Below are positions 16,669-23,863 of a stretch of DNA of 64,000 bases, piece after piece. The notes under the pieces are model-generated. The model made no database searches. It was not told the DNA's origin and worked only from the letters and a program-made list of their open reading frames with translations. Source of the DNA: Falsihalocynthiibacter sp042445055 (lineage in GTDB: Bacteria; Pseudomonadota; Alphaproteobacteria; Rhodobacterales; Rhodobacteraceae). The stretch is from positions 3,038,001 to 3,102,000 of the forward strand of contig NZ_CP170339.1 in the NCBI RefSeq assembly GCF_042445055.1. Reading direction: 5' to 3'. Position numbers and translations under genes: made by a program. How positions within the stretch are numbered: position 1 is the stretch's first letter; each line of letters begins with the position of its first letter.

Positions 16669-18006
16669 ATGAAGAGATTCTTTATAGCAGCGGCCAGCGG
16701 CGCGCTATTGGCCGCACTAGTGACGACCCAGTTTGCCGCACCCCTTTTGGCACAAGAAAGCAAATCCAAATCTTCGGTTTATGAACAACTCGATATTTTC
16801 GGCGCAGCATTCGAACGCATCCGCGCACAATACGTCGAAGAAGCAGACGAAGCAGAACTGATCGAAGCAGCAATCAACGGAATGCTGACGTCGCTCGACC
16901 CACACTCAAGCTACCTACCGCCAGCCGATTTTGACGATATGCGCGAGCAAACACGCGGAGAGTTCGGCGGACTAGGCATCGAAGTGACCCAAGAAGAGGG
17001 CTTCGTCAAAGTTGTCTCGCCAATCGACGACACACCGGCATTCGAAGCGGGCGTCGAAGCTGGTGATTTTATTACGCACGTCGATGGCGTTAGCGTTCTT
17101 GGCCTCACACTCGACGAAGCAGTCGAAACAATGCGTGGCGAAGTTGGCAGCGAGATCATCATCACAATCGTGCGCGAAGGCGAGCCAGAGCCATTCGATG
17201 TATCGATCATTCGTGACGTTATTAAACTGACGGCTGTTCGTGCCCGCACAGAGGGTAAAACGGTTGTTCTACGGATCACGACTTTTAACGATCAAACCTT
17301 CCCGAACCTGAAAGAGGGGATCGAGGAGCAAGTCGAAGAAGCCGGCGGTATGGACGCGGTAGATGGTTTTGTTGTTGATCTTCGGAACAATCCAGGCGGG
17401 CTTCTGACCCAAGCGATCCGTGTTTCAGATGCATTCCTTGAAGCCGGTGAAATCGTTTCAACTCGCGGGCGCAACCCAGAGGACGGCGAGCGCTTTAATG
17501 CGACTGCTGGTGACCTGACAGGCGGAAAACCAGTTGTGGTCCTTATCAACGGTGGCTCTGCTTCGGCGTCTGAAATTGTCGCGGGTGCGCTTCAGGATCA
17601 TCGTCGTGCAGTCGTTGTGGGAACCAAGAGCTTCGGCAAAGGTTCCGTTCAAACGATCATGCCGCTTAAGGGCGATGGCGCGATGCGCTTGACGACTGCT
17701 CGCTACTACACGCCATCTGGCCGTTCTATTCAGGCGCTCGGTGTTTCTCCGGATATCGTGGTTGAACAACCACGCCGCGACCCAACAGTTGACGAAGAGG
17801 AAGAAAGCAGCGCAGCGCGCAGCCGCTCCGAAGCCGACCTGCGCGGCAGCCTCGACAATGACTCGATGACAGAAGACGAACGTCGAGTTCTTGAAGAAGA
17901 GCAAAAGCAAGCCGAAGAGGCCGCAAAACTACGCGATGAGGATTATCAACTCTCGTATGCGATTGATATTCTGCACGGCATGGCCGCACTAAACGGCGAC
18001 AAGTAA
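16669..18006 (+). CDS. ctpA: Carboxy-terminal processing protease, S41 family
   Basis: Periplasmic serine protease of 445 residues with a Ser-Lys dyad. A signal peptide covers about residues 1-28. The N-terminal domain contains GMLTSLDPHSSYLPP. A PDZ domain follows (about 85-165) with FGGLGIEV and DGVSVLGLTLDEAV. The catalytic core has LRNNPGG, the nucleophile in GGSASASEIVAGAL and the lysine in GTKSFGKGSVQ. The C-terminal ~70 residues are unusually rich in Glu, Asp and Arg and probably extended. It is coupled to the EnvC-like gene, consistent with joint action on peptidoglycan enzymes. A terminator follows at 18016-18050. Confidence 0.94.
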   Translation: MKRFFIAAASGALLAALVTTQFAAPLLAQESKSKSSVYEQLDIFGAAFERIRAQYVEEADEAELIEAAINGMLTSLDPHSSYLPPADFDDMREQTRGEFGGLGIEVTQEEGFVKVVSPIDDTPAFEAGVEAGDFITHVDGVSVLGLTLDEAVETMRGEVGSEIIITIVREGEPEPFDVSIIRDVIKLTAVRARTEGKTVVLRITTFNDQTFPNLKEGIEEQVEEAGGMDAVDGFVVDLRNNPGGLLTQAIRVSDAFLEAGEIVSTRGRNPEDGERFNATAGDLTGGKPVVVLINGGSASASEIVAGALQDHRRAVVVGTKSFGKGSVQTIMPLKGDGAMRLTTARYYTPSGRSIQALGVSPDIVVEQPRRDPTVDEEEESSAARSRSEADLRGSLDNDSMTEDERRVLEEEQKQAEEAAKLRDEDYQLSYAIDILHGMAALNGDK

Positions 18007-18015
18007 ATATTAACG

Positions 18016-18050
18016 ATGGGGGCATGCTGTTTGGCTGCCCCCATTTTTTT
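18016..18050 (+). terminator. Rho-independent terminator after ctpA
   Basis: A stem of TGGGGGCA with TGCCCCCA is followed by eight T residues. The rppH ATG is only 14 bases downstream of the T-run. Confidence 0.93.
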
Positions 18051-18063
18051 GTGAAAGTACACC

Positions 18064-18555
18064 ATGACAGAAGCTGCTTCCGATACGCGCCCTTATCGCC
18101 CATGTGTTGGCGTGATGCTCGTCAACAAGGACGGGTTGATTTTTGCCGGACAGCGCAATGATTTTGCCAAGAACGAGCAGCCAGCATGGCAGATGCCGCA
18201 GGGTGGCGTAGACGACGGCGAAACACCGCAAGAGGCCGTCCTGCGCGAGCTGTGGGAAGAAACGGGTGTGCCCGCCGAGCTTGTGTCAATTGAAGCAGAA
18301 TCACAGGATTGGTTGGCCTACGATTTGCCGCTTGAAATCTCCAAGCGTCTTTGGAAGGGCCGTTATCGAGGTCAGAAACAGCGCTGGTTCCTAATGCGCT
18401 TTAATGGCTCCGACGCAGACATCAACATCCAGACCGAGCACCCCGAATTCAGCGAATGGCGTTGGATGAATGTTGAGGAATTGCTCGCGTCGATCGTGCC
18501 ATTCAAGCGCGCGCTCTATGACCAAGTCATGGAAGAATTTGCCGACAAACTTTAA
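18064..18555 (+). CDS. rppH: RNA pyrophosphohydrolase (Nudix)
   Basis: Removes pyrophosphate from 5'-triphosphorylated RNA and so starts 5'-dependent mRNA decay. The 163 residues match the family. YRPCVGVMLVN is near the start. The Nudix box spans about 47-69 (GGVDDGETPQEAV, then LRELWEETGV) and the RppH-typical KRLWKGRYRGQKQRWFLMRF follows. The start is ATG at 18064 with a weak AAAG upstream. It sits immediately after the ctpA terminator with no room for a promoter between, so transcription must come from readthrough or from a promoter overlapping the end of ctpA. Confidence 0.95.
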   Translation: MTEAASDTRPYRPCVGVMLVNKDGLIFAGQRNDFAKNEQPAWQMPQGGVDDGETPQEAVLRELWEETGVPAELVSIEAESQDWLAYDLPLEISKRLWKGRYRGQKQRWFLMRFNGSDADINIQTEHPEFSEWRWMNVEELLASIVPFKRALYDQVMEEFADKL

Positions 18556-18807
18556 CGCGATACGAATCACCAACTCTATTTTCTCTAGAATCACGGCCCG
18601 TTTCACGGTTCGGACACGGACTCGACTTAATTTTATTTGCTGCGGCGCGATTTCGTCTCAAGCTACTGTTAAACTTAAGAAACTTCGGATTCACCAGAAA
18701 AATAAGGGGATTCTATGCAAATTGCTCGGCGTATGCGTCGACACAACCTCAGGTTGCCAAATTAACAACGCACAATTGCCACATTTCAGACGCATGTGCG
18801 CCCACAT

Positions 18808-18831
18808 TCGGACATTTCTATGTCGGACATT
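18808..18831. repeat. Direct repeat of TCGGACATT, two copies 15 bases apart
   Basis: TCGGACATT occurs at 18808-18816 and again at 18823-18831 with a 6-base spacer, about 70 bases upstream of the small ORF start at 18899. It could be a tandem regulator-binding site; chance is possible. Confidence 0.3.
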
Positions 18832-18898
18832 CAACCTATAGTAGTTAATTGTGGCTGTGTTCTTAGTGTTCAAATCAAACAACTAAAGGATAGAAAAT

Positions 18899-19082
18899 AT
18901 GACAAACTTCGTTGAAAAAGCCCGCAATGGTCGCCTTAACGCTCTCAGCAGACAAACAAACGGCTGTGAAGTTCACGCGTTTACGCCGCGCACTCGGTCA
19001 CAACATGGACACACTCAGGTCTTATTTAGCTCCAGCCGTCGCCGCCAAGGCTTCGACACAATTTAGACTTAATTGGAGATAA
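18899..19082 (+). pseudogene. Possible small gene, apparently frameshifted
   Basis: ATG at 18899 has a good AAAGGA ribosome-binding site. Its own frame gives 55 low-complexity residues, rich in Arg, Ser, Thr and Gln, ending at 19066. A second frame opens at ATG 18927 without a ribosome-binding site. It gives 51 residues with protein-like alternation (LSADKQTAVKFTRLRRALG, then MDTLRSYLAPAVAAKA), ending at TAA 19080-19082. The good start and the good body lie in different frames 28 bases apart, which suggests one small gene with an indel or a frameshift site near 18920. I do not recognise the product. Both readings could be spurious. Confidence 0.3.
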
Positions 19083-19094
19083 AAAGGTCTGAAC

Positions 19095-19212
19095 GAGCAA
19101 TTGGGAAGTGCGGACCATCGGAGGCAGGTGCAAGCTGCCACGACCGCCCTTCCAAATTTAAGCGCTCAACCACCAGCGCACGTAATGGCCCCTCGCGGGC
19201 CATTCTTGATTC
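19095..19212. ncRNA. Candidate structured non-coding RNA
   Basis: An extended imperfect dyad runs from GAGC at 19095 to GCTC at 19167. Nested pairs are GGAAG (19104-19108) with CTTCC (19149-19153), GCGG (19110-19113) with CCGC (19144-19147), TCG (19118-19120) with CGA (19141-19143), and GGCAG (19123-19127) with CTGCC (19135-19139) around a 7-base loop. Then comes a perfect 8-base hairpin, AATGGCCC/GGGCCATT (19184-19204), followed by CTTGATTCT, a weak T-run. The minus strand has TTTTT about 10 bases past the long dyad, so the transcribed strand is unresolved. I match it to no known RNA family. Confidence 0.4.
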
Positions 19213-19291
19213 TAGCGACCGACACTGCACAAGTTGATCGCAAATTTTATCTGCCTGCAAACAGATATATTCCCACTTCGACGCCCTAAAA

Positions 19292-19307
19292 TTAACGACG
19301 CGTTAAC
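19292..19307. promoter_or_regulatory. CtrA-type binding site (TTAA-N7-TTAAC)
   Basis: TTAACGACGCGTTAAC is a perfect match to the full CtrA consensus known from Caulobacter and used in Rhodobacterales. It lies 159 bases upstream of the manC start, in the promoter-bearing gap. It is also a TTAAC-N5-GTTAA palindrome, so another regulator is possible. Confidence 0.45.
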
Positions 19308-19465
19308 CATTCGTACGCCACAATCAATACGCGTGTTCGCAATGATTTGTGGACGCAAAGCCATTGGCACGATTAGGTTAATGTATGCGGTGTCTTGTTT
19401 TTTAGTATTTTCGCGCCGTCGATGGATAATGGTTTTGTATTAGCGAGATAATAAAGGCGAAGCTT

Positions 19466-20887
19466 ATGATCACTCCTGTTCTTCTGTGCGGCGGCTCTGG
19501 AACTCGGTTGTGGCCACTTTCGCGCAAGAGCTACCCCAAGCAATTCGTTCCGCTTATAGGTGAAACAACTTTATTTCAGGCCTCCGCCGAGCGGCTCTCT
19601 GGTGCGGACTACAAGCCACCGCTTATCCTGACGAATTCGGATTTTCGCTTCATCGTCACCGAGCAACTTGCCGAAATCGGGATGGACCCGAGCGCGATCC
19701 TCATTGAACCTGACGGACGCAATACTGCGCCAGCCGTCCTTGCCGCTGCAATCTGGCTTGCAAAAACGGACCCTGACGGATTGATGCTCGTCGCCCCGTC
19801 CGATCACGTTGTTCCCAATGCGGAGGCATTTCGGCAAGCGGTTCAGGCTGGAACCGAAGCTGCCCGAAATGGTCAGCTCGTGACCTTTGGCATCAAGCCG
19901 ACGCATGGGGAAACGGGATATGGATATCTTGAACTGGCCGAATGCCCCGGTGATTGCAGTGCCCGCCCGATGCGCCTATCGCGGTTTGTAGAAAAGCCAG
20001 ACGCAGAGCGCGCGAACGAGATGGTGAAAGCAGGCAATTTCCTGTGGAACGCAGGAATTTTTCTATTCTCGGTCAAAACGATTATCGAAGCCTTCAAATC
20101 GCACGCACCCAATCTTGTTTCACCTGTCGAAGCTGCTGTCGAACAGGGCAAGCCCGATCTCGGGTTCCTGCGCCTAGATCCGGTCAGCTGGAACCAGCTT
20201 GAAGACATCTCGATTGACTACGCCATTATGGAGCGTGCTGAGAATCTGACCGTGGTACCTTATTCCGAAGGATGGTCAGATCTCGGAGGATGGGACGCTG
20301 TATGGCGCGAAACTGCCCGCGATGAAAACGGCGTCGCCACGACGGGCCATGCAACCTCGTTAGACTGTGAGAACACGTTGCTTCGCTCTGAGGATGAAAC
20401 GCTGGAGGTTGTCGGAATTGGCCTCAAGAATATCATCACCGTCGCCATGCCCGATGCCGTATTGGTGGCAGATGCAAGTCGCGCACAGGATGTGAAATTG
20501 GCGGTGAGCGCCCTTAAGCAGAAGAAAGCACACCAAGCCACCGCTTTCCCCAAAGATCACCGCCCATGGGGTTGGTTCGAGAGCCTCGTGATCGGTGAGC
20601 GTTTTCAAGTGAAGCGCATCGTGGTCCATCCGGGCGCCGCGCTGTCCCTTCAGAGCCACCACCACCGCGCCGAACATTGGATCGTGGTCACGGGCACCGC
20701 GAAGGTTACAATTGACGAAGAGGTCAAACTCGTAAGCGAGAACGAGTCGGTCTACATCCCCCTTGGCGCCGTTCACAGGATGGAAAATCCGGGGAAGGTT
20801 CCAATGGTCCTTATCGAGGTCCAAACTGGCGCCTACTTGGGCGAAGATGACATCGTGCGATACGAAGATGTGTACGCGCGGTCGTGA
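19466..20887 (+). CDS. manC: Mannose-1-phosphate guanylyltransferase / mannose-6-phosphate isomerase
   Basis: Supplies GDP-mannose for cell-surface polysaccharides. The 473 residues are the usual bifunctional size. The nucleotidyltransferase domain (about 1-290) carries CGGSGTRLWPLSRKSYPKQF, the sugar-binding FVEKPDAERA and GWSDLGGWDA. The C-terminal cupin (about 350-470) carries RPWGWFESL, SLQSHHHRAEHWIVVTG and RIENPGK-type residues (here RMENPGKVPMVLIEVQTG), typical of the type II isomerase. The ATG has AGGCGAAGC upstream. It is preceded by a 910-base gap with a CtrA-type site, so cell-cycle control of polysaccharide synthesis is possible. A phosphatase gene follows 31 bases later. Confidence 0.95.
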   Translation: MITPVLLCGGSGTRLWPLSRKSYPKQFVPLIGETTLFQASAERLSGADYKPPLILTNSDFRFIVTEQLAEIGMDPSAILIEPDGRNTAPAVLAAAIWLAKTDPDGLMLVAPSDHVVPNAEAFRQAVQAGTEAARNGQLVTFGIKPTHGETGYGYLELAECPGDCSARPMRLSRFVEKPDAERANEMVKAGNFLWNAGIFLFSVKTIIEAFKSHAPNLVSPVEAAVEQGKPDLGFLRLDPVSWNQLEDISIDYAIMERAENLTVVPYSEGWSDLGGWDAVWRETARDENGVATTGHATSLDCENTLLRSEDETLEVVGIGLKNIITVAMPDAVLVADASRAQDVKLAVSALKQKKAHQATAFPKDHRPWGWFESLVIGERFQVKRIVVHPGAALSLQSHHHRAEHWIVVTGTAKVTIDEEVKLVSENESVYIPLGAVHRMENPGKVPMVLIEVQTGAYLGEDDIVRYEDVYARS

Positions 20888-20918
20888 ACTTCCTCTGTAA
20901 TTCATAGTAATCAGGCGT

Positions 20919-21665
20919 ATGCGCAAACTCTTTGATCGTCTCAGGAAACAAGTTGAATTCACCGCTCCGATTAAAGTGGATGAGCCTTGCGTCCTCGTCG
21001 GAGATATTCATGGGCGCTTTGATTTACTGGTAAAACTGTTGAAAAGGATCGAAGAAGAACCAAGGGCCAAGCTCGTTTTTCTTGGCGACTATATTGATCG
21101 CGGCAGCCAATCCGCCGAAGTGCTGGAACTCCTGCACGACCTCTGCCGTGCACACACGGCACTTTGCCTGATGGGAAATCACGAACGCATGATGCTCGAT
21201 TTCCTCGACAACCCTATCGAGAACGCGCATCGGTGGCTCAAGTTTGGTGGAATGGAAACGCTTGCGAGCTTCGGCATTCATCCCACCGCGAACACCCCAA
21301 CCGCTCTAGAGGCTCAAACCATCTGCCGAGACCTTCGCGTCGCGATCACCCCCAAAGCCGAGCAATGGCTGCGCGCCCTGCCCCTCACGTATTCCACTGG
21401 TAATCTCGCGTGCGTCCATGCAGCAGCGGACCCGAGACTGCCGATCACCGAACAGGCCCCTGCGACTCTCCTTTGGGGGCATCCGGAATTTAGAAAGCGT
21501 GCGCGCACGGATGGAATTTGGATCGCTCACGGGCATACCGTTGTTGACGTCCCCCAAGCTCAAGATGGCCGAATATCCATCGACACTGGTGCTTATATCA
21601 CGGGTGTTTTGACGGCGGCCCGCATCGACCCTTCGTCGCAGGTTCGTTTTATTCAAGTCCGCTAG
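20919..21665 (+). CDS. Metallophosphoesterase, PPP (serine/threonine phosphatase) family
   Basis: A 248-residue di-metal phosphatase. The three PPP signatures are in order: GDIHGR (28-33), GDYIDRG (56-62) and GNHE (86-89). A later HGHTVVD supplies the final metal histidines. Enzymes of this size in bacteria include protein phosphatases and diadenosine tetraphosphate hydrolases, so the substrate is open. It follows manC on the same strand with a 31-base gap and may be co-transcribed. No clear ribosome-binding site is visible before the ATG, which fits coupling to manC. Confidence 0.88.
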   Translation: MRKLFDRLRKQVEFTAPIKVDEPCVLVGDIHGRFDLLVKLLKRIEEEPRAKLVFLGDYIDRGSQSAEVLELLHDLCRAHTALCLMGNHERMMLDFLDNPIENAHRWLKFGGMETLASFGIHPTANTPTALEAQTICRDLRVAITPKAEQWLRALPLTYSTGNLACVHAAADPRLPITEQAPATLLWGHPEFRKRARTDGIWIAHGHTVVDVPQAQDGRISIDTGAYITGVLTAARIDPSSQVRFIQVR

Positions 21666-21811
21666 GGTACCACCGCGATCACAACGACATTTCGCACACA
21701 ATCCCAGCAGCAATGTCATGGATGAGCGTATATTTCTTTGGTTTGAAATCAAAATCATGTGCTACGTTAAAGAAAATTACATTTTCCAGATTGCACTCAC
21801 AAGGAAAGCCA

Positions 21812-22639
21812 ATGCCTTCAAAGTTCTTCAAACCAAGCATATTATCCTACCTATGCCTCCTCGGCGCGGCCTTTCCTGCATCGGCGCAAAACACCCAGCC
21901 GGGCATTTTTGATGAGAACGGCTTTCTCGACGCCCCGCAACCCGACATCGTGATGCAAATTCGGTATGGCGCGCAGGTACAGTCACCCTATTTCGGTTCG
22001 GACGATTTGGAAGTCGGACCCGATATCGGCTTTCGGTTCGACTATGTGCGCTTCCCAGGTGGGTTTGAGTATGGCTCGGGTCAATCCGTTGGCTTCAGAC
22101 GCGGTTGGGGCTTGCGCGGATCCATACGGTACATTGGCGAGCGCAGCTCAGAGGACTACTCCGAACTGACCGGACTAGATACCATTGATCGCACCTTCGA
22201 ATTTGGCTTGGGTATTGGCTATGAACAGGAAACGTACCGCGCGTTTGCCGATGTTCGCTATGGCTTTTTCGGGCACGAATCCTTTGTCGCGGAACTTGGC
22301 GCTGACCTAATCACAACGCCGGCCAAAGACTGGACCCTAACCTTCGGTCCACGAATTCTGGTTGGTAGCGACAAATACATGGACACATATTTCGGAATCA
22401 CTCCAGACGAAGCTGCCGCAAGCAACTACTCTGAGTACGATGCGGGCGCTGGCCTTGCCGAAGTCGGCTTGGAACTCACGGCACGCTATCAACTCGATGA
22501 GCTTTGGGGCTTTGAAGCGATTGTTGCTTGGAGCAAATTCGTTGGCGACGCCGCAGATTCTCCAATCGTCTATGGTGGCTCAGACGAAAACCTGAAAATC
22601 GAAATTGGTGTAACACGCCGCATTGGCATCGATTTCTAG
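21812..22639 (+). CDS. MipA/OmpV-like outer membrane beta-barrel protein
   Basis: A 275-residue predicted outer-membrane protein. A signal peptide covers about residues 1-24 (LCLLGAAFPASA, then QN). The body alternates aromatic and polar residues in short strands (for example MQIRYGAQVQSPYFGSDD and FRFDYVRFPGG). It ends with GVTRRIGIDF, with the terminal Phe expected for BAM-dependent insertion. SPYFGSDD is typical of the MipA/OmpV family. Roles in that family range from scaffold for murein enzymes to plain structural barrel; none can be assigned here. The ATG at 21812 has AAGGA upstream; the longer open frame is ignored because it would bury the signal peptide. Confidence 0.82.
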   Translation: MPSKFFKPSILSYLCLLGAAFPASAQNTQPGIFDENGFLDAPQPDIVMQIRYGAQVQSPYFGSDDLEVGPDIGFRFDYVRFPGGFEYGSGQSVGFRRGWGLRGSIRYIGERSSEDYSELTGLDTIDRTFEFGLGIGYEQETYRAFADVRYGFFGHESFVAELGADLITTPAKDWTLTFGPRILVGSDKYMDTYFGITPDEAAASNYSEYDAGAGLAEVGLELTARYQLDELWGFEAIVAWSKFVGDAADSPIVYGGSDENLKIEIGVTRRIGIDF

Positions 22640-22838
22640 AAAACTCGCTCAGAAAGCAGATTTAGTTGGCATCCCTGTGCGCTACTTACTCGCGGGGAAG
22701 CCAATCAAACAGCGCCGCCGACCAAAGAAAACCGCATACTTTCCATCACTTATCCGAAAAAGCAGCAAGCAAGACGCGCTATACACACCGCTAACGGGCG
22801 ACTGCACACACTTCTGATCATTGATGGAATGAAAAAAG

Positions 22839-22914
22839 TGGTGAGCCGTGATGGATTCGAACCATCGACCTACTGATTAAAAGTCAGTTGCTCTACCAAC
22901 TGAGCTAACGGCCC
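22839..22914 (-). tRNA. tRNA-Lys (anticodon TTT)
   Basis: A 76-base cloverleaf with the CCA end encoded. The acceptor stem is GGGCCGT with ACGGCTC. The D-arm contains AGCTCAGTTGGTAGAGC. The anticodon loop is CTTTTAA, giving TTT, and the T-arm contains GGTTCGAATCC. A run of six T residues follows one base after CCA and probably terminates transcription. A strong promoter lies just upstream. Confidence 0.97.
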
Positions 22915-22929
22915 ACACTTTGTGGCGCT

Positions 22930-22958
22930 TCTCTAAGTTTGTCTCACGGTGGGGTCAA
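22930..22958 (-). promoter_or_regulatory. Sigma-70 promoter of tRNA-Lys
   Basis: On the minus strand TTGACC and TAGAGA are separated by exactly 17 bases. The -10 element ends 15 bases before the tRNA 5' end. Confidence 0.65.
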
Positions 22959-23041
22959 GCATCTTTTTACACTTTTCTCGCGGATTGCTGGTAAATCTTT
23001 TTCCTGAGAGCTATATCGCCCATATGACAAAGGCTTTTCCA

Positions 23042-23863
23042 ATGGATTCTCTCCCTTTCATGAAAATGCACGGGTTGGGAAATGATTTCGTGGTTATCGA
23101 TTCTCGAGGGCGCGCACCTGTTGTGACGCCCGAATTGGCGCGTGCGGTGGGGAATCGGCACCTTGGGGTGGGCTTTGATCAGCTTGCAGAGATTCTAAGT
23201 AGCGACGATTCTACGGTTGAGTTGGTATTTTACAATGCGGACGGCTCTACGGCTGGGGCGTGTGGAAATGCGACTCGTTGTATTGCACGGCATTTGATGA
23301 GCGAATCCGGCGCGTCCGAGGTCACATTGCGCACCGAGCGCGGCATCCTGATTGGTCAGGACGCAGGGAATGGACGTACACGTATCAACATGGGGCCACC
23401 GATTCTGGAGTGGCAGAACGTACCGCTTGCCCATGAGGTGGATATGCTTCGCCTTCCGATCGAAGGAACACCCGTAGCCACAGGCATGGGCAATCCGCAC
23501 TGCACCTTTATTGTAGAAGATGCCGAGGCCGTCGATCTTGAGACACTTGGTCCGAAATTCGAGCATCACCCGCTTTTCCCGGAACGGACCAACGTTCAAT
23601 TCATTTCCCTCCTGTCGACAGATCGTATTCGGATGCGCGTTTGGGAGCGTGGTGTGGGCGTCACCATGGCGTCGGGCTCTAGCAGTTGTGCGAGTGCGGT
23701 AGCGGCCGCGCGCCGTGGCATTACGGGACGGCGTGTGGATGTAGTACTTGATGGTGGCGAGCTTCAGATAGATTGGCGCGAAGACGGCGTCTGGATGACA
23801 GGTGAAACAATGCACGCTTTTGACGCCACGCTAAGTCGCGCTTTTCTGGAAACTGTCCGATGA
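23042..23863 (+). CDS. dapF: Diaminopimelate epimerase
   Basis: Converts LL- to meso-diaminopimelate for lysine and peptidoglycan. From ATG 23042 the protein is 273 residues, close to E. coli DapF (274), and begins just before PFMKMHGLGNDF; AAAGG lies 8 bases upstream. An ATG six codons earlier (23024) is possible. Cys74 in GACGNATRC is the first catalytic cysteine. The second, normally in ACGSGACA, is not in its usual place: the sequence is MASGSSSCASA, with Ser211 where Cys is expected and Cys216 five residues on. Either the lineage uses a shifted residue or activity is altered. The last 4 bases overlap mtaB (ATGA). Confidence 0.93.
   Translation: MDSLPFMKMHGLGNDFVVIDSRGRAPVVTPELARAVGNRHLGVGFDQLAEILSSDDSTVELVFYNADGSTAGACGNATRCIARHLMSESGASEVTLRTERGILIGQDAGNGRTRINMGPPILEWQNVPLAHEVDMLRLPIEGTPVATGMGNPHCTFIVEDAEAVDLETLGPKFEHHPLFPERTNVQFISLLSTDRIRMRVWERGVGVTMASGSSSCASAVAAARRGITGRRVDVVLDGGELQIDWREDGVWMTGETMHAFDATLSRAFLETVR

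Larger units (their letters stand above)
18556..19465. other. 910-base region without an established gene
   Basis: Between rppH and manC I see no full-length gene. The region holds a 9-base direct repeat (18808-18831), a possible small or frameshifted ORF (18899-19082), a long imperfect dyad followed by a short perfect hairpin that together look like a structured RNA (19095-19212), and a perfect CtrA-type site (19292-19307). The stretches 18556-18800 and 19310-19465 show nothing I can support beyond AT-rich sequence likely to carry the manC promoter. Confidence 0.7.
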
